Notes: a model not told the origin generated them from the letters alone. A DNA stretch of 64,000 bases from Burkholderia latens (GCF_001718795.1 NZ_CP013438.1:2046001-2110000), one strand, 5' to 3'. Shown: positions 11,987 to 21,283, counted from the stretch's first letter. Numbers and translations are program-made.

Positions 11987-12250
11987 ATGAGCGCCGTAGA
12001 TGCACCCGCGGGCCGCCCGGCCGCCCCCCCTGCGAAAAAGACGATGCTGCGCCGCTTGCTCAGCCATCACGAGATCGCGACGCTGCTCGTGCTGCTGCAC
12101 GCACCGATCGGCGCGAATGCGAAGCCCGAATTGCCCGCGCTGCAGGAAGCCGGACTCGTCGAGATGATCAAGCTCGACGCCGACACCTCGCCGAGCTTCC
12201 GCCTGACGGAGGACGGCACGGCCGTCTTGAAAGGCCTCGGCTACCGCTGA
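11987..12250 (+). CDS. Small winged-helix-like protein of unknown function
   Basis: The 87-residue protein starts after a strong AAGGAGG site (11973-11979). A proline/alanine-rich N-terminus (about 20 residues) is followed by HHEIATLLVLLHAPIGANAKPELPALQEAGLVEM and FRLTEDGTAVLKGLG. The pattern (helix, helix with LxxAGLV, then a strand ending TEDG) looks like a single MarR/PadR-type winged helix. That fold is my inference from the sequence pattern, not a recognised family. It could bind DNA alone as a dimer or be a protein-interaction module. The gene is monocistronic and ends before a bidirectional hairpin. Confidence 0.7.
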   Translation: MSAVDAPAGRPAAPPAKKTMLRRLLSHHEIATLLVLLHAPIGANAKPELPALQEAGLVEMIKLDADTSPSFRLTEDGTAVLKGLGYR

Positions 12251-12288
12251 GCCATCGCTTCCCCGTTCCCGCACCACCCCGATCATCC

Positions 12289-12315
12289 GATGCGCCGGCC
12301 CGAGGCCGGCGCATC
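12289..12315. terminator. Bidirectional hairpin between convergent genes
   Basis: A 12-bp perfect stem (GATGCGCCGGCC / GGCCGGCGCATC) with a CGA loop lies between the converging small regulator-like gene and the AraC gene. It lacks a T-run, so termination may be partly Rho-dependent. Confidence 0.5.
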
Positions 12316-12318
12316 GCG

Positions 12319-13113
12319 TCAACCTGCCCGATCCTGCAGCATCAGCCGGTATTCGGTCGGCGTCACGCCGACCGTCGCCTTGAACTGGCGCGTGAACGCG
12401 CTGTGATCCGTATAGCCGCATAGCGCCGCGACGTCCGTTACCTTGTCGTGCGTGACGAGCAGCGCCGTAGCCGCCTCGAGCCGCGTCTTCAGCAGCACCT
12501 GGCGCGGCGTCAGGTGAAACACCTTGTGGAAGTAGCGCTCGAGCTGCGCGACCGACATCCCCGCCATCTGCGCGAGGTGCTTCAGGTTCAGCGGCTGCAC
12601 GTAGTGATCCTGGATGTGCTGCACGACGTCGGCAAGCTTGCTGTATGCCGGATGCGAACCCTCGTGCGCCTTCAGGTCGCGCGAGATCCCCGCGAGGCCG
12701 ACCACCTTGCCGGCCGCGTCGCGCAGCGGCTCCTTGCAGGTCAGGCACCAGCCCGGCTGACGGCCCGGATACAGGTGCAGCTCAAGCTGATCCATCAACT
12801 GCTGGCCGGCATTGATCGTCGCCATGTCCTGCTCGAAATAAGTCCGGCCGAAGCGGCGCGGAAACACTTCGTCGGTCGTCTTGCCGAGCAGGTCGCGCTT
12901 GTCCTTGTAGCCGCAGCGCATTGCGAGCGTGCGATTGACGAGCGCGTAGCGGCCGTTCGCATCCTTCACGAAAAACGCGACGTCGGGCAGCGCGTCGAAC
13001 ACCGGCTCGAGCAGGCGGAAATGCGCAAGCATCGCACCAAGATCGGTGTTGTCGGGCTGGTAGCGCAACGTTTCGGACAGGGTCATGGGCGGTGCGGCAA
13101 GGAAGGTCGTCAT
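12319..13113 (-). CDS. AraC-family transcriptional regulator with N-terminal PAS domain
   Basis: The 264-residue protein has a PAS-like sensor at about residues 30-145 (FDALPDVAFFVKDANGRY, then AGKVVGLAGISRDL). A C-terminal AraC DNA-binding domain covers about 165-260, with two helix-turn-helices: LKHLAQMAGMSVAQLERYFH and VTDVAALCGYTDHSAFTRQF. The start at 13113 is preferred; an internal Met at 13086 is possible. Neither has a strong ribosome site. The target is unknown. The divergent neighbour, 694 nt away, is a binding-protein gene, which could be regulated by it. Confidence 0.85.
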   Translation of the reverse strand: MTTFLAAPPMTLSETLRYQPDNTDLGAMLAHFRLLEPVFDALPDVAFFVKDANGRYALVNRTLAMRCGYKDKRDLLGKTTDEVFPRRFGRTYFEQDMATINAGQQLMDQLELHLYPGRQPGWCLTCKEPLRDAAGKVVGLAGISRDLKAHEGSHPAYSKLADVVQHIQDHYVQPLNLKHLAQMAGMSVAQLERYFHKVFHLTPRQVLLKTRLEAATALLVTHDKVTDVAALCGYTDHSAFTRQFKATVGVTPTEYRLMLQDRAG

Positions 13114-13807
13114 CCCGGCGTGTGCGGAGGGAGTGGCTGATGGCGTCGATTATAGAAGCGCCCCGCGGACGCGGCGCGGCGTTCGTCGGAACGCGATCGG
13201 GTGCAGCGGGTAACGCCGCTCACGCTATCGCGCGGCCCGACGATCGTGCAATACGAGCGCTGCGCAGCCGATGGGCGATGCTCTGCTCCGTGCATACGGC
13301 GGTGCGCGATGTGCGCGCCGCCTTGCGGTTGCGCGCGCAACGACCGCAGTGCGCGTGTCCGGCGGGACGGCGTCGCGTCCGGCCGCCGCCTGTCACGCGC
13401 CTGGGCGGCCACGACGGCGTATCGCGCCGGCATCGCCATCGTCACGCCACGCCAGGCGCTCGGACCCGCCATCGTAAAAATGCCGCCGCGCCGCGTCTTG
13501 GCGGGTTTGCGCATTCAGGATGACGATTTGAGCACATATCAGGGTTATCGACGATATGCCGAAATCGTCGCCACCCGCGCACCGAACGCGCAAGACGCGC
13601 GTATTTTCGTTGCCTAGACTTCGCTCAACGGTCACGAGACGACATCCCGCCGCCGCCACGCACGCGGATTCCGGCACAACCCGCACGGCGCGCGGCACAT
13701 GCGGCCCGGCTTCTGCGGGCGCCGCACAAGCGATACGTCTCGCCCGGTTTACCGCAGCGGCCCGCTGGCCGGCCGCGGCCCAACCACGCCATCAAGGGGA
13801 AGTGAAA
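13114..13807. other. Long intergenic region (694 nt) without a convincing gene
   Basis: Several open frames of 100-140 codons cross this region on both strands. Their translations are Arg/Ala/Pro-rich, have no ribosome sites and no recognisable domains, as expected by chance at this G+C. The right half holds CATATC-N12-GATATG (13535-13558), an inverted repeat that could be an operator for the binding-protein gene or the AraC gene. Confidence 0.45.
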
Positions 13808-14944
13808 GTGAAGCTGAAGGTATCGCACGTCGCGCTGGCTGCTGCCTGCGCACTGTCGGGCGCACACGCCATCGCCGCGGACGTCGTCAAGATCGGTTTC
13901 GCCGCACCGCTAACGGGGCCGCAGTCGAACTACGGCACGGACATGCAAAAGGGCGTACAGCTCGCGATCGCCGATTTCAACGCGACGCATCCGACGATCG
14001 GCGGCAAACCGGTCACGTTCCAGCTCGACTCGCAGGACGACCAGGCCGACCCGCGCACCGGCACGACGGTCGCACAGCGGCTGATCGACGACAACGTCAG
14101 CGGGATCATCGGCCACTTCAACTCGGGCACGAGCATCCCCGCGTCCGACCTGTACGATCGCGCAGGGCTGCCGCAGATCTCGATGGCGACGTCGCCGCAG
14201 TACACCGCGCGCGGCTACAAGACGACCTACCGGCTGCTGACGAGCGACGCGCAGGCCGGCCGCATCGTCGGCACGTACGCGGTGAAGACGCTGCATTTCA
14301 AGCGCATCGCGATCATCGACGACCGCACCGCCTATGGGCAGGGCATCGCCGACGAATTCGCGAAAGCCGTGCAGGCCGCGGGCGGCACGATCGTGAAGCG
14401 TGACTTCACGAACGACAAGGCGCTCGACTTCTCGGCGATCCTGACCAACCTGAAGGGCATCAATCCCGACGCGATCTTCTACGGCGGCGGAGACGCACAG
14501 TCTTCGCCGATGATCCGCAAGATGCGCCAGCTCGGGATGAAATCGGCGTTCGTGACCGGCGAGATGTCGCGTTCGCCGACGTTCCTGAAGGTCGGCGGCG
14601 AAGCGGCCGAAGGCGCGATCGTCTACATGGGCGGGCTGCCGAAGGAAAAGATGCCCGGCTTCGCCGGCTACGCATCCCGCTACAAGGCGCGCTTCAACGA
14701 AGACGTGATCACGTATTCGCCTTATTCGTACGACGGCACGATCGCACTGCTCACCGCGATGAAGCAGGCGAACTCGACCGACCCGAAAGTCTATACGCCG
14801 TATCTCGGCAAGGTATCGATCAAGGGCGTGTCGGCGCCGAGCATCGCGTACGACGCGAAGGGCGACCTGAAGGATGCGCCGGTGACGATCTACAAGGTCG
14901 AGCGCGGCACGTTCAAGCCCGTCGACACGATCGCCGGCAACTGA
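13808..14944 (+). CDS. Branched-chain amino-acid-type ABC transporter substrate-binding protein
   Basis: The 378-residue protein is of the LivJ/LivK family. The signal peptide (VALAAACALSGAHA, cleavage near AIAA) is followed by VKIGFAAPLTGPQSNYG, the family's first strand and loop. The start is a GTG: AAGGGGA lies at good spacing before 13808, whereas the in-frame GTG at 13802 abuts the ribosome site. No Liv permease or ATPase genes are adjacent, so it is an orphan binding protein that must use a transporter encoded elsewhere. The ligand could be a branched-chain amino acid, another amino acid or an aromatic acid. A strong hairpin follows. Confidence 0.85.
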   Translation: MKLKVSHVALAAACALSGAHAIAADVVKIGFAAPLTGPQSNYGTDMQKGVQLAIADFNATHPTIGGKPVTFQLDSQDDQADPRTGTTVAQRLIDDNVSGIIGHFNSGTSIPASDLYDRAGLPQISMATSPQYTARGYKTTYRLLTSDAQAGRIVGTYAVKTLHFKRIAIIDDRTAYGQGIADEFAKAVQAAGGTIVKRDFTNDKALDFSAILTNLKGINPDAIFYGGGDAQSSPMIRKMRQLGMKSAFVTGEMSRSPTFLKVGGEAAEGAIVYMGGLPKEKMPGFAGYASRYKARFNEDVITYSPYSYDGTIALLTAMKQANSTDPKVYTPYLGKVSIKGVSAPSIAYDAKGDLKDAPVTIYKVERGTFKPVDTIAGN

Positions 14945-14962
14945 TTACGTCGCACCCCTGCC

Positions 14963-15003
14963 ACGCGGCGCGGCATGCGGTTTCTCCGCCTGCCGCGCCG
15001 CGT
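14963..15003. terminator. Strong stem-loop after the orphan binding-protein gene
   Basis: A perfect 13-bp stem (ACGCGGCGCGGCA / TGCCGCGCCGCGT) encloses an inner GCGG-CCGC stem. It begins 18 nt after the stop codon. No T-run follows, so it is either a weak terminator or an mRNA 3'-end stabiliser. Confidence 0.5.
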
Positions 15004-15266
15004 CCGCATTGCGCGCGGCGAAGCGCCGAAGCTTTCCCCGGCCGCCTGCCGCATGCGCGCATTTCGCGCTCCTGTAGAATCCTCCCACCCGCTTCGACGC
15101 ATCGTCTCCGTCGCGCCCCATCCTGGTGCGACGGCGCCTGTAACGTATTCCATCCGATACGCGACCCACGCTCGACGACGCAAGCCGCGCCTTGCCAGCC
15201 ATGCCGAAAAGCGGGCCCTGGAGACGCAGCACCGACAACTACATTCGAAAACCGATCGTCCTGACC
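15004..15266. other. Upstream region of the MHS transporter gene
   Basis: Following the hairpin this stretch has no gene. TGTAGAAT near 15075 could be a -10 element. The transporter frame is open through part of it, but the peptide there does not look like a transporter N-terminus. Confidence 0.35.
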
Positions 15267-16577
15267 ATGCAAGCTTCCGAATTGAGCGGCGTGCCTCGCG
15301 CCGCCGAACGCGCGCTCACGCGCAGCGATTACAAAACTCTTGGCCTTGCCGCACTCGGCGGCGCGCTCGAGTTCTACGACTTCATCATCTTCGTGTTCTT
15401 CGCGCCCGCGATCGGACAGCTGTTCTTCCCGCACGACATCCCCGACTGGCTGCGCCAGCTGCAGACGTTCGGCATCTTCGCGGCCGGCTATCTCGCCCGC
15501 CCGCTCGGCGGCGTGATCATGGCGCATTTCGGCGACCTGTTCGGCCGCAAGCGGATGTTCACGCTCAGCGTGCTGATGATGTCGGTGCCGACGCTGCTGA
15601 TGGGGCTGCTGCCGACCTACGACACGATCGGCATCCTTGCGCCGGTGTTGCTGCTGCTGTTCCGCGTGCTGCAGGGCGCGGCGGTCGGCGGCGAAGTGCC
15701 GGGCGCATGGGTGTTCGTGTCCGAACATGTGCCGTCGCGCCACATCGGCTACGCGTGCGGCACGCTGACCGCGGGACTCACGGCCGGCATCCTGCTCGGC
15801 TCGCTGGTTGCCGCCGGCATCAACAGCCGTTACTCGGGCGCCGAAGTCACCGCATTCGCGTGGCGCATTCCGTTCCTGCTCGGCGGCGTGTTCGGCCTGT
15901 TCTCCGTGTACCTGCGCCGCTGGCTGCATGAAACGCCGGTGTTCGCGGAGATGAAGGCGAAGAAGGCGCTCGCGGCCGAGATTCCGCTGAAGGCCGTGTT
16001 GCGCGACCACGGGCGCGCGGTGATCGTATCGATGCTGCTTACGTGGATGCTGTCGGCAGCGATCGTCGTCGTGATCCTGATGACGCCTGCGCTGCTGCAA
16101 AAGCAGTTCCACCTGACGCCCGCGACCACGCTGTTCGCGAACAGCATCGCGACGCTGTGCCTCACGGCCGGCTGCATCACCGCCGGCTCGCTCGCGGGCT
16201 GGATCGGCGCGAAACGCGTGCTCGGCATCGGCGGCCTCGTGCTCGCCGCATGCTACTACCTGCTGTTCGCGCAGGTGGCGGCCGACGCATCGACGCTGCC
16301 GCTGTATTACGGGATCGCCGGCTTCGCGGTCGGCACGATCGGCGCGGTGCCGTTCGTGATGGTGCGCAGCTTTCCGGCCGTCGTGCGCTTCTCGGGCATC
16401 TCGTTCTCGTACAACGTCGCTTACGCAATCTTCGGCGGCCTTACGCCGGTGATCGTGTCGCTGATGATGAAGTCGAATCCGCTCGCGCCGGTCGTGTACG
16501 TCGCCGCGATCTGCGTGCTCGGCGCGATCGCCGTGCAGTTCGCAAAGGACGCGAAAGACCTGAAGGACGCACGCTGA
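15267..16577 (+). CDS. MFS transporter, metabolite:H+ symporter (MHS) family
   Basis: The 436-residue protein has 12 predicted membrane helices. ALGGALEFYDFIIFVFFAPAIG in helix 1, AAGYLARPLGGVIMAHFGDLFGRKR at helices 2-3, and RVLQGAAVGGEVPGAWVFVSEH in helix 4 are hallmarks of the MHS group (ProP, KgtP, ShiA). It should import an organic acid or osmolyte with protons. The ATG at 15267 is chosen since homology begins shortly after; an earlier Met at 15192 would add 25 unlikely residues. No catabolic gene is adjacent, so the substrate is unknown. It is a single-gene unit with its own terminator. Confidence 0.85.
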   Translation: MQASELSGVPRAAERALTRSDYKTLGLAALGGALEFYDFIIFVFFAPAIGQLFFPHDIPDWLRQLQTFGIFAAGYLARPLGGVIMAHFGDLFGRKRMFTLSVLMMSVPTLLMGLLPTYDTIGILAPVLLLLFRVLQGAAVGGEVPGAWVFVSEHVPSRHIGYACGTLTAGLTAGILLGSLVAAGINSRYSGAEVTAFAWRIPFLLGGVFGLFSVYLRRWLHETPVFAEMKAKKALAAEIPLKAVLRDHGRAVIVSMLLTWMLSAAIVVVILMTPALLQKQFHLTPATTLFANSIATLCLTAGCITAGSLAGWIGAKRVLGIGGLVLAACYYLLFAQVAADASTLPLYYGIAGFAVGTIGAVPFVMVRSFPAVVRFSGISFSYNVAYAIFGGLTPVIVSLMMKSNPLAPVVYVAAICVLGAIAVQFAKDAKDLKDAR

Positions 16578-16610
16578 ACGACGGCGCGCACGCGCCGGCC
16601 GGATGAACGA

Positions 16611-16647
16611 AGGGCCGAATTCCGCCGCGTGCGGGTTCGGCCCTTTT
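16611..16647 (+). terminator. Intrinsic terminator of the MHS transporter gene
   Basis: AGGGCCGAA pairs with TTCGGCCCT, with an inner CCGC/GCGG pair, and is followed by a T-run (CCCTTTTGCTTTG). It lies 34 nt after the stop codon on the plus strand. Confidence 0.85.
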
Positions 16648-16721
16648 GCTTTGCGTCAGTGTCGCGGCGCGCGTGCGGCGCTTCGGTCGACTCGGTTCGA
16701 CTCGGCGAATCGCGGTTCGAC

Positions 16722-17159
16722 TCAGCGCAGCACGCCGTACGACGAACTCGGCCGGCGCAGTGCGTCGATGCTCGCGCCGCCGGCACCGGTCACGAACAGC
16801 AGCAGGAACCCGCCGGCGATCGCGATGTTCTTCCAGAAGTGGATCACCATGTCGTGCTGGACCGCTGCGTCAGTCGCGTCCCAGAAATTGTGGCCAACCA
16901 TTGCGGTCGCGACCGTATAGACCGCCATCAGCAATGCGAGCGGCTTCACCTTGTAGCCGACGATCAGCAGCAGCCCGCCCAGCGCCTCGATCGTGACGAC
17001 GACCGGCCCCATCACCTGCGGATACGGGACGTTCACCCCGTGCAGATAGCCGATGAACTCGCCGTAGCCGAGCAGCTTCATCACGCCGCCCCACAGAAAC
17101 AACGCCGCCAGCGCCAGGCGTGCGAAAAAAATGACGCCGGAATCGACGGAACGCGTCAT
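16722..17159 (-). CDS. DoxX family membrane protein
   Basis: The 145-residue protein has four predicted membrane helices. ARLALAALFLWGGVMKLLGY at the N-terminus and VTIEALGGLLLIVGYKVKPLALLMAVYTVATAMVGHNFW in the middle are the typical DoxX/SURF4-like pattern. It resides in the inner membrane. Family members are linked to respiratory quinone or redox stress functions, but none is proven for this type. The ATG at 17159 follows GGAGAG; the frame is open further but without a ribosome site. It is monocistronic as far as seen. Confidence 0.85.
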   Translation of the reverse strand: MTRSVDSGVIFFARLALAALFLWGGVMKLLGYGEFIGYLHGVNVPYPQVMGPVVVTIEALGGLLLIVGYKVKPLALLMAVYTVATAMVGHNFWDATDAAVQHDMVIHFWKNIAIAGGFLLLFVTGAGGASIDALRRPSSSYGVLR

Positions 17160-17384
17160 GCCTCTCTCCTCGTATGCAAGTCGGCCGCCCGCGCGGGACG
17201 TTGCCCGTACGGTTCGTGCCGCGCGGCCCGGCGGGCGCGGCGGCAAATGGGCCAGCATAGAAGGACTTCGCGCAGCGTCCAAGAAAAAGGTTGTAGCAAA
17301 TCTTTACACTGCGACGATGGCGACGCGCGACGGCGCCGCAGCGAGCCCAGCGCCCGCATCCGCGAAAAATAATGGGAACCGGCC

Positions 17385-17840
17385 CTAGCCCGCATCGGCC
17401 AGCAGCACGCCTTTCTTGAAGACGAAGCACCCGTAGCCGCGCAGCTCGCCGGTGACGATCACCGCATACGCTTGCTGCGCCCGCTCATAAAACGCAAAGC
17501 GATCGATGCCCGCGAGCGGCACCGCGCGCCCTTCCGCGCGGTCGATCTCCGCCTGCACTTCGCGTTGCACCGGCGGCACGGCGGCCGGATCGCCGACCAC
17601 TTCCATCCGCCACACAGGCGTTTCGACGAACGTATCGAGGGGCAGCACGGACAGCACCGCGCGCGCGACTCGCGCCGAGTCGGCGCCGTCGATGCGTAGT
17701 GCGCGGCCGACGACCGTATGCTCGGCGACGGATTCCGCCGGAAAATTCGCATCGCAGATCACCACTTCATCTCCGTGGCCCATCGCACGCAGCGCGTGCA
17801 GGATGTCGGCGTGCAGCAGCGGATCGAGGTTCTTCAACAT
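17385..17840 (-). CDS. RbsD/FucU family sugar mutarotase
   Basis: The 151-residue protein begins MLKNLDPLLHADILHALRAMGHGDEVVICDANFP, with the GHGD and DANFP stretches typical of FucU/RbsD. The conserved histidine in LLHADIL and the C-terminal YERAQQAYAVI-GELRGYGCFVFKKG pattern also fit. Family members convert anomers of fucose or ribose or related sugars. It is closer in length to FucU (about 140) than RbsD. No fucose genes are adjacent in the window, so the sugar is uncertain. It may share a transcript with the SnoaL-like gene upstream, 79 nt away. Confidence 0.85.
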   Translation of the reverse strand: MLKNLDPLLHADILHALRAMGHGDEVVICDANFPAESVAEHTVVGRALRIDGADSARVARAVLSVLPLDTFVETPVWRMEVVGDPAAVPPVQREVQAEIDRAEGRAVPLAGIDRFAFYERAQQAYAVIVTGELRGYGCFVFKKGVLLADAG

Positions 17841-17919
17841 GTCGGCAAGTCTCCGGGATCGGGAACGAACTGCGTAACGTTACCCGATCCCGGACGCCTG
17901 CGGTTGTGCGCGGCTCGCG

Positions 17920-18312
17920 TCACGACGCCGCTGCCGGCATTTCGTCGATGAAGCCCGTGACGGACTTCAGCCGGCCCGACGCATCGACGGTGCCGAAATC
18001 CGCGCCCCGCACGATCGCCGCGCCGTCGGGCGATACGAGCGCCCACGAGAAGCGCAGATGCTGGCCGAATCCGTCGACATCGGTCGTACGGTGAAAGCGA
18101 TACGCGGGGAAGCGTTCCTGCACGGCCGCGATCATCGTGTCGATGCCCGCGTGGCCGTCGCCGGCCATCAGCGGATCGCGATAAGCGGCGTCGCTCGCGT
18201 AGACGGCCTCGATCAGCGCGCGCCGCGCGGCGGCATCCGGTTCGTTCCATGCGTCGAAATAGCGGTCGATCAGCTCGGCGTGGGCGGACGAGGCGGTTTG
18301 AGCGGTATTCAT
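17920..18312 (-). CDS. SnoaL/NTF2-like protein
   Basis: The 130-residue single-domain protein has the NTF2-like cone pattern: ELIDRYFDAWNEPD (helix 1), ALIEAVYASDAAYRDP, GIDTMIAAVQERFPAYRF, then alternating strands to TGFIDEMPAA. Members are small isomerases/hydrolases or ligand-binding proteins; many bacterial ones have unknown substrates. The ATG at 18312 follows an AAGGAG-like site (minus strand, CCAAGGAGCCTCGC). It precedes the RbsD/FucU-type gene. No catalytic residues can be assigned with confidence. Confidence 0.8.
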   Translation of the reverse strand: MNTAQTASSAHAELIDRYFDAWNEPDAAARRALIEAVYASDAAYRDPLMAGDGHAGIDTMIAAVQERFPAYRFHRTTDVDGFGQHLRFSWALVSPDGAAIVRGADFGTVDASGRLKSVTGFIDEMPAAAS

Positions 18313-18440
18313 GCGAGGCTCCTTGGTTGGATTGACGGAAGACCATGCCGCGAACGTTTCGGGTTCGCGTGACGCTATCGTCGCCGGCCCCGCACCGCCG
18401 GTCGATTACGTGCGAGGTAAGCAGATCGCACCGCCCAACG

Positions 18441-18466
18441 AAAAGCGGGCGCCCGAAGGCGCCCGC
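18441..18466 (-). terminator. Intrinsic terminator of garD
   Basis: GCGGGCGCC-CGAA-GGCGCCCGC forms a 9-bp stem with a stable tetraloop. On the minus strand it is followed by TTTT. It lies 25 nt after the garD stop codon. Confidence 0.85.
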
Positions 18467-18491
18467 GTCGCATGCCGTCGCGTGTTGCGGA

Positions 18492-20045
18492 TCAGGTCAC
18501 CGGCGCCGGATTGAACAGCGTCAGCGCATTCGCGAGCTTCCATTGCTCGGCCCACGTGCGGCGCTTGCCGCTCGCGACGTCGAGCATCAGGCGGAACAGT
18601 TCCCAGCCCACGTCCTCGATCGTCGCCGCGCCGGTCGCGATCCGCCCCGCGTCGAGATCCATCAGATCGTGCCAGCGGCGCGCGAGATCGCTGCGCGTCG
18701 CGACCTTGATCACCGGCACCTGAGCGAGGCCGTAAGGCGTGCCGCGGCCGGTTGTGAACACGTGCAGGTTCATCCCCGCCGCGAGCTGCAGCGTGCCGCA
18801 GATGAAGTCGCTCGCGGGCGTCGCCGCATACAGCAGCCCCTTCTGTCGCGCCCGGTCGCCGGGCCGCACGACGCCGGCGATCGGCGCACTGCCCGACTTC
18901 ACGATCGAGCCCATCGCCTTCTCGACGATGTTCGACAGGCCGCCCTTCTTGTTGCCGGGCGTCGTGTTCGCGCTGCGGTCGACGCGGCCGCGCTGCAGGT
19001 AGCGGTCGTACCAGTCCATCTCGCGGATGATCTCGCGGGCGACGTCCTCGCTCGCCGCGCGCGACGTGAGCTGCGCGACGCCGTCCCGCACTTCGGTCAC
19101 TTCCGAAAACATGATCGTCGCGCCCGCACGCACGAGCAGGTCGGCCGCGAAGCCGACCGCCGGGTTCGCGGTCAATCCGGAAAACGCGTCGCTGCCGCCG
19201 CACTGCACGCCGACGACGAGATCCGACGCCGGGCAGGTTTCGCGACGGCGGCGGTTCAGCCGCTCGAGATGCACTTCGGCCATCTTCATGATCGAGTCGA
19301 TCATCGAGTGGAAGCCGACGTGCGCAGCATCCTGCAAGCACACGACGCCGCCGTTGTCCGTCACGCCGGCGGCCGCAACGGGAATCGAGCCCGGCGGCAG
19401 CAGACGCTCGGGCTGCAGCTTCTCGCAGCCGAGGCTCACCGTCATCACCTCGCCGCCGAAATTCGGGTTCAGGCTGATGTTGCGCAGCGTGCGGATCGGG
19501 ATGTCGGCGTCCGGCGCATCGATCGCAACGCCGCAGCCATACGTGTGCTCGAGCCCGACCACGTCGTCGACGTTCGGGTAGCGCGGCAGCAATTCTTCCT
19601 TGATCCGCTTCACCGCATGCTCGACGACGCCGGACACGCACTGCACGGTCGTCGTGATCGCGAGGATGTTGCGCGTGCCGACCGAGCCGTCGGGATTGCG
19701 GAAACCTTCGAACGTATAGCCTTCGAGCGGCGCCAGCGGCGGCGCGGCACGCGTCGCGAGCGGCAGATCGTCGAGGCCCGGCGGCTCGGGCATGCGCATC
19801 GTGCGTTCGTTGACCCAGCTGCCGCGGCGCAGCTCGGTGAGCGCGTAGCCGATCACCACGTTGTAGCGGACGATCGGGTCGCCGGCCGCGAGGTCGACCA
19901 GCGCGACCTTGTGACCCTGCGGCACGCCTTCGCGCAACGTCAGGCCGTCGGCGAACGTCGCGCCCTCCGGCAGGCCGCCGTCGTTGACGACGATCGCGAC
20001 GTTGTCGTCCGGATGCACGCGAATGTAGAGAGGAGAAGCAGTCAT
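18492..20045 (-). CDS. garD: Galactarate dehydratase (UxaA/GarD family)
   Basis: The 517-residue protein has an N-terminal SAF-like domain (1-about 85) and a long UxaA catalytic region. [35 protein letters not shown] and [19 protein letters not shown] are typical GarD signatures; the cysteines and histidines there bind the metal. The enzyme removes water from meso-galactarate to give 5-dehydro-4-deoxyglucarate, the substrate of KdgD. Length matches E. coli GarD (523). Altronate dehydratase is the nearest alternative, but the divergent kdgD supports galactarate. It carries its own terminator and an upstream operator-like site. Confidence 0.88.
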   Translation of the reverse strand: MTASPLYIRVHPDDNVAIVVNDGGLPEGATFADGLTLREGVPQGHKVALVDLAAGDPIVRYNVVIGYALTELRRGSWVNERTMRMPEPPGLDDLPLATRAAPPLAPLEGYTFEGFRNPDGSVGTRNILAITTTVQCVSGVVEHAVKRIKEELLPRYPNVDDVVGLEHTYGCGVAIDAPDADIPIRTLRNISLNPNFGGEVMTVSLGCEKLQPERLLPPGSIPVAAAGVTDNGGVVCLQDAAHVGFHSMIDSIMKMAEVHLERLNRRRRETCPASDLVVGVQCGGSDAFSGLTANPAVGFAADLLVRAGATIMFSEVTEVRDGVAQLTSRAASEDVAREIIREMDWYDRYLQRGRVDRSANTTPGNKKGGLSNIVEKAMGSIVKSGSAPIAGVVRPGDRARQKGLLYAATPASDFICGTLQLAAGMNLHVFTTGRGTPYGLAQVPVIKVATRSDLARRWHDLMDLDAGRIATGAATIEDVGWELFRLMLDVASGKRRTWAEQWKLANALTLFNPAPVT

Positions 20046-20078
20046 CGGGATTCCTGGAGGCCCATCGTCAAATCGTTA

Positions 20079-20094
20079 GTCATCATACGACATT
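20079..20094. promoter_or_regulatory. Aldarate operator-like site before garD
   Basis: The plus strand reads GTCATCATACGACATT. The core TCATACGACA is identical to the core of the site at 24098-24116. It lies 34 nt upstream of the garD start codon, where a repressor could block transcription. I infer a GntR/FadR-type regulator; none is encoded in the window. Confidence 0.5.
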
Positions 20095-20184
20095 CGACGC
20101 CATCGTGCGACGCGCCGTAAACCCTGATCCGGAAAGACCCTACCCTCGGCCGGCCCGCAAACCGCTTGCATCGCTCAACCTCGC

Positions 20185-20204
20185 GTTGTACGATGACATA
20201 CAAC
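20185..20204. promoter_or_regulatory. Aldarate operator-like palindrome before kdgD
   Basis: GTTGTACGATGACATACAAC has inverted ends GTTGTA/TACAAC. Its minus strand contains ATGTCATCGTACA, close to the other copies (ATGTCATACGACA). It is 72 nt before the kdgD ATG and between the divergent garD and kdgD genes, so one protein could control both. Confidence 0.55.
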
Positions 20205-20275
20205 GACATCGCCAATGTGGCCCGGATGCCGTGCCCGACGAACCCAGCACTCGCGCTAAACGGACGACCCCAACC

Positions 20276-21190
20276 ATGACCTCACCGCAAGAACTCAAAC
20301 AGATCATTTCCGAAGGCCTTCTGTCGTTTCCGCTGACGGATTTCGACGCGGACGGCAGCTTCCGCCCGGCCACCTATGCCGAACGCCTCGAATGGCTGGC
20401 GCCGTATGGCGCGACCGCACTGTTCGCGGCCGGCGGCACCGGCGAATTCTTCTCGCTGACGCAGCGCGAGTATTCGGACGTGATTCGCGTCGCGACTGAA
20501 ACCTGCAAGGGCAAGGTGCCGATTCTCGCGGGCGCCGGCGGCGCGACGCGCGTCGCGATCGAATATGCGCAAGAGGCCGAGCGCCTCGGCGCGAGCGGCG
20601 TGCTGCTGATGCCGCACTATCTGACCGAAGCGAGCCAGGAAGGCATTGCCGAGCACGTCGAGCAGGTGTGCCGCTCGCTGAAGATCGGCGTCGTGGTGTA
20701 CAACCGTGCGAATTCGAAGCTGAACGCCGACATGCTCGAGCGCCTGGCCGATCGTTGCCCGAACCTGATCGGCTTCAAGGACGGCGTCGGCGAAATCGAA
20801 AGCATGGTCACGATCCGCCGCCGCCTCGGCGATCGCTTTGCCTATCTCGGCGGCCTGCCGACGGCCGAAGTCTACGCAGCCGCGTACAAGGCGCTCGGCG
20901 TGCCGGTGTACTCGTCGGCGGTGTTCAATTTCATCCCGAAGACGGCGATGGCATTCTACGAAGCGATCGCGAAGGACGACCACGCGACGGTCGGCCGCCT
21001 GATCGACGAGTTCTTCCTGCCGTACCTGCAAATCCGCAACCGGCGCGCCGGTTACGCGGTCAGCATCGTGAAGGCGGGCGCGAAGCTCGTCGGCCACGAC
21101 GCGGGCCCGGTGCGCGCGCCGCTCGTCGACCTGACCGAAGCCGAGCTCGCCGAACTCGACGTGCTGATCAGGAAGATGGGCCCGCAGTAA
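20276..21190 (+). CDS. kdgD: 5-dehydro-4-deoxyglucarate dehydratase
   Basis: The 304-residue protein is of the DHDPS/NAL class I aldolase superfamily. The Schiff-base lysine is K168 in [10 protein letters not shown], and the catalytic tyrosine is Y142 in VVYNRAN. The substrate loop [12 protein letters not shown] corresponds to the GTTGE region of DapA. It dehydrates and decarboxylates 5-dehydro-4-deoxyglucarate to 2-oxoglutarate semialdehyde. FKDGVGE and the length are KdgD-like, separating it from DapA. The ATG at 20276 starts the homology. It is divergent from garD and feeds the semialdehyde dehydrogenase at 22300-23877. Confidence 0.92.
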   Translation: MTSPQELKQIISEGLLSFPLTDFDADGSFRPATYAERLEWLAPYGATALFAAGGTGEFFSLTQREYSDVIRVATETCKGKVPILAGAGGATRVAIEYAQEAERLGASGVLLMPHYLTEASQEGIAEHVEQVCRSLKIGVVVYNRANSKLNADMLERLADRCPNLIGFKDGVGEIESMVTIRRRLGDRFAYLGGLPTAEVYAAAYKALGVPVYSSAVFNFIPKTAMAFYEAIAKDDHATVGRLIDEFFLPYLQIRNRRAGYAVSIVKAGAKLVGHDAGPVRAPLVDLTEAELAELDVLIRKMGPQ

Positions 21191-21258
21191 GCGAACGCGC
21201 CCGGCAGCGGGCGCGGCATTCAGCCGGGCCACCCGCCGTCGGCCGTTCGCGTTGTGAT

Positions 21259-21283
21259 CGCTCGCGCATGCCGCGAGCGTTTT
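21259..21283 (+). terminator. Intrinsic terminator of kdgD
   Basis: CGCTCGCG-CATGC-CGCGAGCG forms an 8-bp stem followed by TTTT, 68 nt after the kdgD stop codon. Confidence 0.8.

Noticed and set aside
13201-13617. Open frames of 100-140 codons in the gap before the Liv-type binding protein
   Set aside because: No ribosome sites, no homology I recognise, Arg/Ala/Pro composition; more likely chance frames.
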